This document shows positions 24,501 to 37,079 of a DNA stretch of 64,000 bases, one piece after another (positions within the stretch are counted from its first letter, which is position 1; every line of letters begins with the position of its first letter). The notes below the pieces were generated by a model. It did not search any database. It saw only the letters and a program-made list of their open reading frames with translations, and was not told where the DNA came from. Made by a program: the position numbers and the translations under genes. The stretch comes from Nageia nagi (Eukaryota; Pinophyta), in assembly GCA_050084985.1 (NCBI GenBank), contig JBITNC010000001.1, forward strand, positions 142,104,001 to 142,168,000, in the 5' to 3' direction.

Positions 24501-25003
24501 TGAAGGGATTGAAATATAACTAATACAATCCTATACTACCAAAATATCATGAAAGCTCATACTAACATCAAGATAACTCAATAAGATAATCTCATAAAGT
24601 GAATCAAGATATAAAGTGGTTCCTCCCAAATAGGAGTACATCCACTAACTAGATCTTACTTCATTCACAAAGACAACACTCTTACAATCCTCCTAACTTC
24701 ATCTCCTAAACACTATCCTAGAGCATAACTTTGCTTCACAAATTGGTGAATAATCACAAAGAGCTAGCCTTCTATTTATAGGCCAAAATCCCCCTTTGGA
24801 TCACCCTTTTAACCATTGTACAAAGGCATGACATGCAACTCCCTTTTACCCAAAGGGACATGCTCATGACATGGTGTGTAGGATAAGTTACATTATCATA
24901 TTCACTTAAATACTTGAGCTATATAGTGATACCATTAAGTATTAGTGAATTTACAAAGAGGATTATTACAAAACCTTACAATAATGCATTATACATTCCA
25001 ACA
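24501..25003 (-). repeat. 3' LTR of older copia
   Basis: On the minus strand it starts TGTTGGAATGTATAATGC and ends CAATCCCTTCA. The purine tract AAGGGGAG (minus strand, plus 25004-25011) abuts the start, as expected of a polypurine tract. By eye it is about 94-95% identical to the other LTR, so the element is middle-aged. Confidence 0.9.
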
Positions 25004-25011
25004 CTCCCCTT
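25004..25011 (-). other. Polypurine tract of older copia
   Basis: AAGGGGAG on the minus strand immediately upstream of the 3' LTR start (TGTTGGAATG). This is the expected plus-strand primer position. Confidence 0.75.
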
Positions 25012-25249
25012 AATGCAATATTGGGATAGAGTGAGTAAGAGAGTTCTCCTCCAAATAAATACAATTAGAGATGAGAAATTTTTACATCTTTGTGAATTAT
25101 GTAAGATCTTAATTTGGGACTCACCACTTTACCATTTTAAAAAATGGTTTACAATACAATCATTAACAATAATCAGTTTTAATGTACATAAAGTAGTCAT
25201 CCAACTAGAAGTCATGAATGGTGCACTATAAGTCATCACAAAGATGCCA

Positions 25250-27013
25250 AGCTAAAACTCATAGTCACTTGCTATATACAAAACATGTGTTGATTATCAT
25301 TACCAAATAGAGCATAAAAAATGCACATACAAGTTCCTCACACATGGATAATTGAACAGTGCCAAGAGACAATATGAGTTCCTCACACATGGATAACTAA
25401 ACAATGATAGATTGGCCAATCTTTTTTCTCAAAAATTATACAATTTTCTCACATAAAGCAAACTTACCATGAAGGTGGACAACAAAATCAACACTATATA
25501 ACACAAAATCCTCCTAGGGTGAAGTTGTCATCATAAAAATGAATTCAAACTTCACTCCCCTTAAGGGGAACTTCACTAAACTAATAGCATCCCTAAGCTT
25601 ACTAAACTAAGCTTCATAAAGGGGCTTGGTGAATAAATTAGCATAATTCAAGGTTGGTGGACAATACTCTAAAGTGTAAGAACTTTTTCCTTAATGAAAT
25701 GGGCTTGGATTTGCACATATTTTATTCTATGATGGAACATAAGATTCTTAGCCAAAAAAATAGCTAACTAATTATTTGAAGAAATTAAAGATGAGCTAGG
25801 TTTCTCATATCCAATTTCTTTTAGAAGATGTCTTAGCCAAATAGCTTACTAGGTTACAATAGACATGGCACAATATTCATCTTCTATGGTGGAAAGAGAA
25901 ATAATAGGTTGCTTCTTAGAGGCCCAAGAGATAGCACCTAAACCAATGCTAAACACATATGCAGAGGTTGATTTTCTATCGTCTCTATCTCTCCATAGTC
26001 AGAATCTAAGAATCCTGAGAGAATAAATGAGGTAAACTTAGAATACTTGATAGCAAGATCCTTTATCCCTGCAATACACCTCAATATCTACTTAACAACA
26101 TTAAGGTGCTCAACATATGGTTTTGCATGAATCATGCTATCAAATTCATTGTAAAGGTAATATTTAGCCTAAAAATAGTCAAATAAAGAAGACTGCTAAT
26201 TAATTTTCTGTAAGTTATAGCATATACCAACTGAGAGTTGGAGTTAAGGGACATAATGATTCTAGAGAGAGATTAGGATTATAGCATGTCTACACTCCCC
26301 CATTCCAAACTTTTATAAGATTTATAATATATAATTGGATTGAATAAGATAAGTACAATCCTTGTATTGGCACATTTGCATTCCAAGGTAGTAGTGCAAG
26401 AGACCAAAATCAATCATTTCAAACATTGCCTAAAATTTGGATATGCACTCTTGAATGATTTCATCATTATTCCCATTTATCATAAGATCATCCACATAAA
26501 GGAGAATTAAGACCATGTCTTGTCCTTAATTGAGTACATATAGATTGGAGTTAGAAAAGCACTTGGAGAATCCAATATTTGCAAAGTATCCTAAAATCTT
26601 CTTGTACCCCATACAATTAATTCTTTAGCTTGCACACAAATTACTCTTTTCTTCCATAATAAACCCTTCTGATTGATTCATATAGATTTATTTATCTAAT
26701 TCACCATTGAGAAATGCACTCTTGATGTCAAGTTGAAAACATTTCATCTTTGAGCTACTAAAAGAGAAAAGATTATCCTAACAGTGGGTATCTTTTCCAT
26801 GGGAGAAAAGATTTCCTCATAATAAATACCATATTTTTGAGCAAAACCTTTGGCCACTAAACTTTCTTTGTATTTCTTAATATATCCAACTAAATTGTAC
26901 TTGACCTTGTAGATCCACTTATTGTTAATCATATTATTCTTATTAGGATAAGGAATGAAGTCCCAAGTTTTATTTTTCATAAGCACCTCATACTCCACTT
27001 TCATAGCTTCCAT
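25250..27013 (-). pseudogene. Reverse transcriptase and RNase H of older copia
   Basis: The open piece 26744-27013 begins the copia RT: MEAMKVEYEVLMKNKTWDFI and NNKWIYKVKYNLVG, then KESLVAKGFAQKYGIYYEEIF. The catalytic box YVDD is at about 26500 (VLILLYVDDLMING). RNase H remnants continue to about 25300, with weak matches to the copia LDV.SAFLN-type and C-terminal motifs. Several frame changes. Confidence 0.85.
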
Positions 27014-27249
27014 TCAGTACTTATGCTTTGAAGCTTCTTTGAATGATGAGGCCTCATTCTTGTTATCAATTTTGGCAAATAAGGATTTTTTTCAAGGTCA
27101 TGCTCCTAGTAATCCTTTGAGTTGGAGAATTTTTTCATAGGTGACTTATGTACATCAATATCCAACTAGTTAGGTGTAGCTGATGAGTCATCTGGATCAT
27201 CAACTTCGTCATTAGAAGAATATTCTTTAGGAAGTTCATTAAACTTTAC

Positions 27250-28000
27250 ATTCCTTAAAATGAAAACTCTTTTATAGAATGGAGAGTAGAGCCTATAGCC
27301 TCTATGCTGATTATCATAGCCCATAAAGATGCATTTTTCATCCTTTTGTCTAACTTTTTCCTTTTCTCAAAAATAATGTAGGAGAAAGCTTCATAACCAA
27401 ATACTCTAAGGTGTGAAATGTTAGGTTTTATTCTTGACCATGTCTCAAAATAATTTTTACCATGAATAAATTTTGTGGGACACCTATTTAAGGTGTAAAT
27501 AGTAGTGCTCACAACTTCACCCCATAAGAAATTAGGAAGATTACCTAACATGCATCTAGTCATCTCCATAGTTATCCTATTTTCCTTTCGATAACATCAT
27601 TTTATTGAGGAGTGTAAGGAACAATAAACTACCTCTTGATTCCATACTTAACATAATAGATATTGAACTTATTGCTATTATATTCTTTGCCATTATCTGA
27701 TCTCAATATCTTGATTTTAAGGTTAGTCTAATTTTCAACTAAGGCCTTAAAATTCTTAAAACTTTCAAAGGTTTAATCCTTGTGCTCAAATAAATAGCCA
27801 AAATTCATCCTAATAAAGTCATTGATGAAGGTAAAGACATAAGATGCTCTCCCAAGTGATTTAGTCTAAAAAGGATCCATCAAATCTGAATGCACAAGTT
27901 GAAGAGGTTGAGATGCCCTTGTTGCATTATCTTTTTCAAATCTTTATTATTAATTTACCTAGGATGCACTTTTCACAAAGACCAATTATAAGAGAAATTG
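27250..28000 (-). pseudogene. Integrase of older copia
   Basis: The open piece 27255-27569 is the integrase C-terminal part: MEMTRCMLGNLPNFLWGEVV, TLNRCPTKFIHGK, and RIKPNISHLRVFGYEAF, a copia hallmark. The catalytic core upstream (27.6-27.95 kb) is frame-broken; a QNGVVERKN-like region lies near 27570-27600. Inactive. Confidence 0.8.
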
Positions 28001-28189
28001 AAGGTAAACCTTCCACTAGTTTTTAGTCTTTCACGATGTGAATACTATGATGGTTAAGGTGCCTTAGATGTTGGTGCCAAAGATTGCCTCTAGAACACAT
28101 ATTTGTAGCAAGACACATCTTTATTGGAATTTGATCCATAATTTAATGATCATCTTTCACTAATCCTTTAATCAACATGGAAATTCCAT

Positions 28190-28460
28190 TCTTAATGCAC
28201 CAGGATTGATAGTCAAACTCAAATGAGTACTCTTTTTTTGGAACTTGAATCATGAAGAGAAGGTTCATCATAAGCTTAGGAACATAGAGCACATTTTTAA
28301 GAAATTTTTTGTGAATCAACACACTCCCAATTCATTGGAATTAAAGGATTGAATTATCACCTATCACAATTGCATCTTTCTTATACTTATGAAAATTTTC
28401 AAACTTATCTTTTTCAAAGCATAGGTGATTAGTATAACCAGAGTCAACAATCCAATCAGT
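28190..28460 (-). pseudogene. Protease region of older copia
   Basis: Reads WIVDSGYTNHLCFEKDKF (the D-S-G active site is kept, then the H-x-x-x copia pattern), followed by KKDAIVIGDNS. It lies between the zinc knuckle and integrase, as in copia polyproteins. Confidence 0.75.
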
Positions 28461-28559
28461 CAAAAAAGAGCGAGTCATGTAGTAGAGTCCAATAACAAGT
28501 ATAGGTTTTAAATTATTCTTTTCTTTGAATTTATTTACATTTCTATTAACTTTGTTATT

Positions 28560-29414
28560 TTCTTCTCTTTTTTTTTATATCAATGAAATTCTTTGTGACC
28601 ATGGATGCAACAAAAGTTACAATTTCCATCGAACTTTACCTTGGGATTTGGTTTACTTTTCTTGCCATTTTCCATCTCTTTGCTTGGAGAAGTTGTTGTT
28701 GTTTCCATTGTTGTTGCCTCTTTTCTCAAACCTTTGGGAGGAAGAAGGGTAAGATTTATTGAAATTCTTCTTAAAAAGAGTTTTGGTTGCTCCTAGACCA
28801 ACATTATTATCCTTTGGAGAAGAGATCAACATCTTTTTGTTAAGAGTTTTCTCATACTTTACAAGGAGCCTAGAAAGGTTTTTGAAGGAGAAAAATTCTT
28901 CTTCATCATCAAACCTAGTCTAAATTACTATCACAAAGTTACCATACTTTGAAGAAAGGCTTTGGAGAATGATGAAGATCATGAACTCATCGTTGATTCA
29001 ATTGCATCCACAAGCAACAAGTTGGATCCTAAGATCAATGATTTTGTTCAAGTAAATGGCAACATTGTCATCTTTTCCTTGGCAACATTGAAGAAACTTT
29101 TGGAGAATAGTGAACCTTGTAGAGAACTTAGATCCAAGGTAAATCTTCTTAAGCTTATCCCAAGCTTCCTTTGCTAAGGTTGAGGAAAAAATCATAAGGA
29201 GTACATCATGTGATATTGTATGAAAATTTATGGAGGTTGTTAATTCATTCTTCATGTTGTATGCCTCAAGTGCCTTCTCATCTATAGGAGCAACAAGGTT
29301 CTCATTTAAGATTTGCCAAATCTTCCTTGCCTATAATTCAGCTCTTATTTGAGGTTCCCAAATACTAAAGTTAGTATCATAGAGAATGTGCTTGGGTAAG
29401 AAGGTGTCTCCCAT
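28560..29414 (-). pseudogene. Gag of older copia (UBN2-type) with zinc knuckle
   Basis: Likely start is the ATG at 29414-29412 (MGDTFLPKHILYDTNFSIWE). The open piece 28998-29255 holds the copia gag core: MLMIFSS-like, AKEAWDKLKKIYLGS, then a helical region. The CCHC knuckle at about 28625-28590 reads CNFCCIHGHKEFH, with the last Cys lost just before a stop. Dead. Confidence 0.8.
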
Positions 29415-32053
29415 TTGCTACATAACAATGTGAAAAAATAAGCATGTGTTCTAAAAACAACATTACATGTTTATTTTTAATCATCCATACATATTTTAGA
29501 TTTATTCAAGTAAATCAATTATACATGTTAAGTTTAATAAAAGGACATGCTTAACAAAGTTTACATGTGCAAATGTTTACAATAAAAACTCATAATACAT
29601 CCCATGTACCCAACACTTTTGTCATTACCAAGAACCATAAATGAAGATTGATATTGTTGAGGCTTATTTTCTTATCTAAAATTAGGCCTTCACTTGGATG
29701 CTTGCAAGGTGGAGCTTAGGTACTACCAATCCTCAACTAGTTCACCTTGGGCAGTAATATACTCTCACAAGGAGGAGTATCAACTATTTTCTAGGGTTAT
29801 GATGTATATTGGATCAACCAAATTATTAATCTTGATTAGGTTTCAAATTGTCCTCTTAGGTTATCAAGATAATCCTTGAATGGATGTGTGGACATGTGGT
29901 ATCACTACACCCATGCCTTTCCACCTATTGAAGTTATATCTAGACCAATAGAGGACTTAGGGCAATTGATAAGTACAAATTTTTCACCATTTAGATCATC
30001 AAACTAAAGGCTCTAGTATGCCTGTCCTCACCTTGTGGCTCCCCAAATGAGTCATGTTGTATAATGTACATGTAAATGTGTTCATTTTAGGGGGTTTCTC
30101 AATCAATGTTTGTGATTTTTACAAAAGTAAATAAAGCAAAAATGTCAAACATGAAGTAAAGTGCATAAATGAAATATCATCCATTTATAACTTGGAACCT
30201 AAGAGTCTAATGGGTTTTGTTTAAAAACCCCTAAAGTACATCTTTATGTCATTCCTTATTTTGCACAAGTCCATTCATACTTTGCATAGAAAAAATAAAG
30301 AATTTGCTCAAGTCCTTTCATAAGGAATTTAAATACTTAAGAAGCATAAACATGCATCATTTCCTTGATTTGCACAAGTTCATTCATAAATTTTGCATAA
30401 GGAATTTATCCAAAAAATGAATTCTTAGAGAGGTATAAAATATCCTAGTCATGCATCCATTCATCATAGAAGTTCCCCCTTTTTACTTAAAAAGGATCCC
30501 TTTAATGAATGCTTAGGATAGAATGCTAAAAAAATTTATATAAAAAAAATGAGGCTAAGTTCTCATTTTTACAATACTAAAATAACATTTAAAAAATGAA
30601 TATCCTTTTCCTTAGCAATTTAAAAATGTATACTCTCCTTAATACTTTTAGAAATAACACTATGTTAAAAAAGGTGTATATCTAGAAGTATTAATAGTGT
30701 AAATTTAAATTGCTAAAAACAATTCTTGGATACTTGCCATATTTTTCTAAAAGTAGAAAGGTATTTAAGATAAATGAGTACTATCATAAGCATGAACAAT
30801 AAATGTCCTACTAATTTTAAAAGCAATTAATATTATCCCCCTTTCCTTTACTTGAAAAAAGTACTAAACTTTTAAGACTTATCACCATAAACATCTAAGG
30901 AAAGCATCATAATAAATTTTCTTTTCCTTATTTAAGAGAAAAGCCAAAAAATTACCTCAAATCATCATTAACCTATTAGAACATTTAGTGAAGAGTACTA
31001 AATTAAAGAGGATAAGGCATGCACTCAAGGAAAAGAAATTAAATGATTTTAATCATAAAAAGAAATACTAAGATCTAAAGGGTTTTTAAGGGATAGAATG
31101 GCACTTGGGAGACATTGCAAGGAGGCAGAGGGTGGATGTTGGAGGTAAAAAAAAAATAGGTGACATAGAAGAGAAGAGGGAAGGCTGATAGAAAGAAGGG
31201 TAAGAGGTCAAGTGATGGGGGCCATGACAGATGAAAGGATCCTATGCATGCAATATGGGGTTGGATTTGTTGCAAGAAGGGCTTGTGTAGGTCAAAAAGG
31301 GATTTTGTGACCATCCACACTCCAAAAAATGCAGAAGAATGCCATACTATTGATACTAAGAGGATCTATTCTGAAGGTTGTACAACTTGGTTTGTGTATC
31401 AAACTTAGATAAGTGCACAAATATGGAGGAGAAGGATTTTTTTATTGAGAGAAAAAAAAGGGTCGCACCTCAAAATTTTATAAAAAGAAGTTTTGTATGA
31501 AGGAAAAAAAACTTCATAAAAATAATTTTTTATTGTCCCCATTTTGAAAAAAATAAACCCTTTAAAAAAAAAATTAGAGTCTTCCTTTTTAAAACAAAGA
31601 TAGACTCATTTAAACAAAGAAGATCTTTTGTTTTAATAAAAATTTTGCACTTATTTTGAAAATAAATGGTAATAATTTTTTTGTAAACAGTAATAAAATG
31701 TAATTACCTTCCTTTGTGTTAGTATTACAAAAAATAATTTAGAATACAACTATTTTTTTGATAGAAGAACTAAGGTAGGCAAAGTTTTTTTTTAAATTTA
31801 TAGCAATATATATAGAGAAATTATGTAATACAAAAAGAAATTGCAACTAACATAGAAAATATTAGTATAATCAAAATTGCTTTATATTTCTATAAAAAAA
31901 TTTGCAAAAAAAATGACCACATATACTATTGATCATAAATAAAATCCAACAAATAATCAAGGAGGAATTATACCTTCTCTTGATTTTAACCTCAACAATG
32001 GAGTGTAGGATAAGGAATGAAGACCTCTAATATGTTTAAGAATAGCTTCCACA
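29415..32053 (-). other. 2.6 kb leader of older copia, no gene recognised
   Basis: Sequence between the primer-binding site and the gag start. Very AT-rich with many homopolymer runs and no coding frame above about 80 codons that looks real. It is long for a copia leader, so it may contain an unrecognised insertion. Confidence 0.45.
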
Positions 32054-32071
32054 CCAAGATCTAATACCAAA
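32054..32071 (-). other. Primer-binding site (initiator tRNA-Met) of older copia
   Basis: Minus strand TTTGGTATTAGATCTTGG directly after the LTR end CCCTTCA. It matches the common plant PBS TGGTATCAGAGC with two or three changes. Confidence 0.8.
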
Positions 32072-32571
32072 TGAAGGGATTGAAATATAACTAATACAAT
32101 CCTATACTACCAAAATCTCATGAAAGCTCATACTAACATCAAGATAACTCAAGAAGATAATCTCACAAAGTGAATCAAGATATAAAGTGGTTCCTCCAAC
32201 TAGGAGTACATCCACTAACTAGATCTTACTTCATTCACAAAGACAACACTCTTACAATCCTCCTAACTTCATCTCCTAAACACTATCTAGAGCATAACTT
32301 TGCTTCACAAATTGGTGAATAATCACAAAGAGCTGGCCTTCTATTTATAGGCCAAAATCCCCCTTTGGATCACCCTTTTAACCATTGTACAAAGGCATGA
32401 AATGCAACTCCCTTTTATGCAACGGGCATACTCATGACATGGAGTGTAGGACAAGTTACATTATCATATTCACTTAAATACTTAAGGTATCTAGAAATAC
32501 CATTAAGCATTAGTAAATTTACAAAGAGGATTATTACAAAACCTTACAATAATGCATTATACATTCCAAGA
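32072..32571 (-). repeat. 5' LTR of older copia
   Basis: 500 bp, colinear with 24501-25003 apart from roughly 25-30 differences. The outer end is CCAAGA where the other copy has the canonical CCAACA. Next to the primer-binding site on the inner side. Confidence 0.9.
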
Positions 32572-33010
32572 CTTGTAACTAACCACTCCTCTTCAAATAC
32601 CCTAAAATGATTAGATACTTGATTCAAAAATTTAAAATTGATTTTGTACTTCCATAATTTAAATTTAAATTTAAAATTTAAAATCTTATTTAGAAGTTAA
32701 TGGTTTTTAAAGATAAACATGAAACTTTTAGAAATTGAAATGAGAATATTCTTAATGATATTTCAATGGGTTTGAAAAAATACTTTAAATCAGTCAATTA
32801 AGCTCTAAGTTTTTTGTTTTTTTTTTTTTAAAATTCAAAGGAAAATATAATTATCTTTAAATATTTCAAGCCATTAAAATTTTGTCATCCTCTTAATCTT
32901 TATTATTGGAATAAGTTTAATTAATTCATGTTTAATTAGAGACATGTTTGTGATCCCTAACATGCCCTTAAAAAATATGAAAGTAATTTCTATGATAACT
33001 TCTTAGTCTT
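32572..33010. other. AT-rich stretch without recognised features
   Basis: Simple AT-rich sequence with long A/T runs. Nothing recognised. Confidence 0.4.
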
Positions 33011-33019
33011 CATTTTATG

Positions 33020-33735
33020 ACAAAGTAGATTTGGTGTCAGCCTGGTTACATAAGATTTGATGCTGACTCAATTATATGGATTTCTAGTTCCAACCCAATT
33101 GCATAGGTTTTTGGTGTCAAACTATTTGCATTAGGGTTGGTGTTGACTAGTTGTGCCACATTTCATGAAAATGATCATAACCTTTGATTTTGGACATCCA
33201 ATTAAGGCATGTGATATATCATTAAGAAGCTTACATTCATATCTTTCCAATGAGTTATTGTATAATCCCTTTTGGTTTACAAATAATATATAGAATCCAT
33301 TACAAAATTTCAACAAATTGTAGAAAAATATAATCAACTCACCAAAATAAATTGTTGTTGACCCAATTGCATAGGCTTTGGTGCGAACCCAACTATATGG
33401 ATTTTTGGCACCAAGCCACCTACATGGATTTTTGGCACCAACCCACCTGCATTGGTTTTTGGTGTTGGACCAATTACATAGGAGTTGGTATCAATCTAAT
33501 TGCATTGAATTTTATGAAAATGACCAATAGCGTTTGACTTATACCTACAATTAAGGTGTGTGATACACTATTAGAAAGTTATGATAAGTTCTTTCCATTT
33601 AGTGGCCACACAACCCTTTTTAGACATGAAATGACCTATTGGCATCCATTTCAAAATTGCACCTAGTAACATGAATTTTTGGTGTCGATCCCCTTGTATT
33701 AGGTTCTAGCACCAACCAATTGTAGAAGAGTTATT
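33020..33735. repeat. Degenerate minisatellite, unit about 36 bp
   Basis: Recurring blocks of the type ATGGATTTTTGGCACCAA plus CCCAATTGCAT, at 33025-33170, 33350-33520 and 33655-33735. The clearest successive units are at 33400-33470. The separating sequence (33171-33350, 33521-33655) is itself a diverged pair (GTGTGATA...CATTTAGAAAG type), suggesting a higher-order repeat. Confidence 0.65.
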
Positions 33736-33754
33736 ATAGACCTAGTTGTAGGAG

Positions 33755-33975
33755 AAAAATGAAACCAAATTAGCTTTAGTTTTGAATGGTTCTAAACAAG
33801 TTATGACTCTATGGTTCTAGACTAGTTACAACTATGTGTAATTCTAAACCAATTGTAACTTTGTGTAGCTTGAGAGTAGTTGTAGCTTTGTATGGTTTGA
33901 GTTGTTGTAATTTTATATGGTTTTAGACTAGTTTCATTTTGAATGATGTCAAGCTAGTTGTAGCTCCAAATGGTT
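33755..33975. repeat. Second degenerate minisatellite, unit about 33 bp
   Basis: Repeated units like TGGTTCTAGACTAGTTGTAA at 33789, 33822, 33847, 33880, 33919 and 33950, with about 70-80% similarity by eye. Confidence 0.6.
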
Positions 33976-34130
33976 AGAAGGATAAAGGATGTATTCTATT
34001 TAGTATCTCTTTAGAAGTAGATAAATAGTAGTACTAGACTTATAGAAGTACAAATTGTTATCCCATATGATCTCAAAATGAGCACAAACTACTAGTTTTC
34101 TCTATGATGTGAAAAATTGTATGGCCATGG

Positions 34131-34182
34131 TATTGCACACACCACACACACACACAAATATATACATAAACCCACACACCAA
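34131..34182. repeat. CA microsatellite
   Basis: CACACACC repeated (CA)n with a short ATATA interruption. Confidence 0.85.
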
Positions 34183-34599
34183 CCTATAAGTGGCTAATTT
34201 ATCAAGCTAAGATCTTTTTTAAAATTTCAAGATGAAAATTACCTCAACATGTTTATAAATTAAGGTGTTTATAATGAGAAAAAAAGTAAAAATTACTTGT
34301 AGAAAATTGATATTATGGCACAAGAATTGAAAAATTCATATAAAATTTTAGTGTTAAGATGGGAATGAAGGTGCATTGTACTAGCCAAATGAAAAGATAA
34401 GAATCTAGAATTATAGTCAAATTTAACCAATTCACCCACTAAAACTTTTTCTACTATGGGATCTCCATAATGAGATCAAGACCAATAAGGAAAAAAAAAG
34501 GAAATTCAATTGGAAACCACCTAATGGGGGCATAATAGGGAAACCAATTACCAAGTAGAATAAAGGAATCATTAAGAATAACTTTTGGATATTATGATT
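34183..34599. other. AT-rich stretch without recognised features
   Basis: No coding frame or repeat recognised. Confidence 0.4.
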
Positions 34600-36930
34600 A
34601 AATGAAATTTTAATTTCATATTTAATTCTAATACTTTGGTAGAAGGTTGGATGACCTAAATAAGGAACAATGATTTAGAAGAAAAAAGGGTGAAATAAGG
34701 TGTTGTTGAGAAGTGAATTTTTGATTGTTAACAATCCTATATAAGGGAAAGTGAAATATCCATGGAATATTAGAGTCTAATCTCATAAATATAAGGTTTT
34801 GTATGGATTTATAAAAATTTCAATTACAAATACATTATGGATGAGGAAGAGTGATGTTGATGAGTTGGAAAATTTGGGAGCTATATAAGATAACTTTTAA
34901 TTGAAATTACAAATCCCTTAGAACACTTGAGTATGTAATATAGGAAAAGAGGTTATAGCATAGAACAATATCCATAACATAATATTCTTCACAGTAATTT
35001 AAAATAATTTTTTAATAATTTGGAATAAACTAAATTGACATATTATTTGTAATACTCAATGTAGTATGTTTAACCTTCAAATTTAGTACATTGGTATTTA
35101 TTAATAATAAGTGTCACTTAATCTAGGCTACATGGAATAAATAATTACATGCAAGGTTATCTAACCTTTAAATTCACTACCTTAATATTTATCCACATGT
35201 TAGTTAATCTAAACTTGTCAAATGAAATGATCACACTACTACACTTAACCAATTTTACATCATACCATGCATCAATCTATAGTATTATTTTTAAAAAAAT
35301 CCATAGAAATCATGATGTATAAATTTATGATAAGGGTACTATCAAAAAAAAATCATTTTTTGCATAATTATGACATCTTTCATTACATTGTGTATCACAT
35401 TTTGAGCATTAGACACTTGACATTATATGAGATGTATAAAGTGTCATTTATAGCATCAAAATAATTAGTTTGATCTTGAGGATGCTAAGGAGAAAGGTAA
35501 ATTGATCTAGTTACCATATTCCATGGGAGGATTTATTATTTTCATCATGAATATTATCAAATAATTCATGTGCCTTCTCTATGCTTTCATATTTTGCATA
35601 TATGTCTACCAAGGCCACTCACAACCACAACATCTGATAAAAAACTTTCAAGAGTCTTTGATGTATGTAAAATCTTTTTACAAATCTCTCAATTTGGTGC
35701 ATGCTTTAGCATGCTAGGAAAGGTGAATTCATCTAGTTGGAATACTATGGTATTTGTTGCATTTGGTAAAATAGTTTCAATTCTTATTTAGGAAAGCCAT
35801 GTATTTGGTAATCTAAAATTATCATATTCAATGAGAAGATATGTATTTGATCATACAGTCAAAAACTTATGGGCATTTACCAAATGATGGGTAGTTGAAT
35901 CACATAATGTATATTTTTTTACTACAAAATATAGATACACACTACTCTTATGCTCTTCAACATATCTTCAACTCTTGTAGTACCTAGATCATCAAAATGC
36001 CCTTATAAAAGGCAAGCTCCTTTGTTCACTCATTAATGGATTTAGACCCACCACTCAAAATTGATTGTTGATCAAGGGAATGGATTATGATCAATAATGG
36101 ATCATATATGATCCATGTGCATGATCCACATTTTTTTTCTATTCTTGTTTTTACTTGACACATTATTTGGATGTAATAATACATCAATCCATATGTCAAC
36201 CAATACATCAATCAATATGAAAATCTATACATCAACCAATATGTAAAAAAAATTGGTTTAACATAGATTTAGCAAACATGCTAATAGTAATGCATTTTGC
36301 ATCATGATATCAAAATGCAATTATATGATGTATGGTATGATGCAAAATCGCTAAAATATAGTAGTGTCAAAGGATGATCAATAATTGATTGAGAGAATTT
36401 TTTATTTTAATTTATCTTCAAGGGGTTGTTCATATGATCATATAACATTAACCCACATTACTAGAATTAAATAATGATTGTGAGATAGATTAATAATTTT
36501 CAAACTTACAAAAGGCAAGACTAACTTTGAGATTTATTTATATCTTATCTAATTAAAATAATTATATACTAGAAATAATACTTTGAATATTTTTTTTCTT
36601 ATTATCATAACTCTTGAAAGTTTAACCTAAACGTCCAACCATGTTGGGAGTCCTAGTTTGAAATCTTCTCACCTCTAAATTATAGAACATGTGAAAAGAG
36701 TTTAAATACTCTTCTCCAAAATTTAAAAAGGAGTTTAGCGATATTAAAAAAAAAAATTATCCAAAAAAATATTTTTTTTCAAAATAATTTAAGATAAAAA
36801 TTGTATACAATCTTATTTCATCTTCAAGAAAAAAGAATGTATAAAATCTTATAATCATTTAATTTTTAAAAATTGAAATGTTGCAATTTTTAAAATGTTC
36901 TTTCCTTAAATGTTGACATTATAAGAAGAG
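34600..36930. repeat. Unclassified interspersed repeat, copy 2, interrupted
   Basis: Same family as 21050-22250. The first part is 34600-35233 and the second 36367-36930. The two parts join exactly where the CACTA-like element sits, so copy 1 supplies the pre-insertion sequence. Confidence 0.6.
35234..36366. mobile_element. Non-autonomous CACTA-like DNA transposon, 1133 bp
   Basis: Terminal inverted repeats of about 41 bp: CACTACTACACTTAACC on the left, and CACTACTATATTTTAGC as the complement of the right end, both continuing into a shared TGCATCATACCATRCATCA-like block. Flanked by 3 bp TCA duplications (35231-35233 and 36367-36369), the length known for CACTA (En/Spm) elements. Copy 1 of the host repeat has a single TCA at the matching place. 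No transposase remnant was seen inside. Confidence 0.8.
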
Positions 36931-37079
36931 TTACAAATAATAATCTTATTTTATTTAACTGCATTGTTATTTACTTCATTTTTTTTATCATAGAAATTTT
37001 ACTTTTAAATATTTCTTCTCGAGTAGATTAAAAGTTGCTCTTTGTGAGATAACCATTTCAAAAATTAAATTTATTATCG

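Larger units (their letters stand above)
24501..32571 (-). mobile_element. Older Ty1/copia element, 8.1 kb, minus strand
   Basis: Two direct LTRs (24501-25003 and 32072-32571), a primer-binding site matching initiator tRNA-Met, and a decayed gag-pol with gag (29.41-28.5 kb), protease (about 28.45), integrase (28.0-27.25), RT (27.0-26.2) and RNase H (26.2-25.3). The domain order PR-INT-RT-RH is the copia order. Stops and shifts are frequent, so it is inactive. A 2.6 kb stretch separates the primer-binding site from gag. No matching target-site duplication was found (TTTCT on the left, CTTGT on the right). Confidence 0.9.

Noticed and set aside
24914-25231. 105-codon plus-strand ORF
   Set aside because: Runs from the copia LTR into its 3' internal region on the opposite strand; no motif.
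24496-32576. Target-site duplication of the older copia
   Set aside because: TTTCT (left) and CTTGT (right) do not match; either lost by mutation or one LTR edge is slightly misplaced.
33020-33975. CRISPR-like repeat array
   Set aside because: Units are degenerate and contiguous without unique spacers, and the context is a plant genome.
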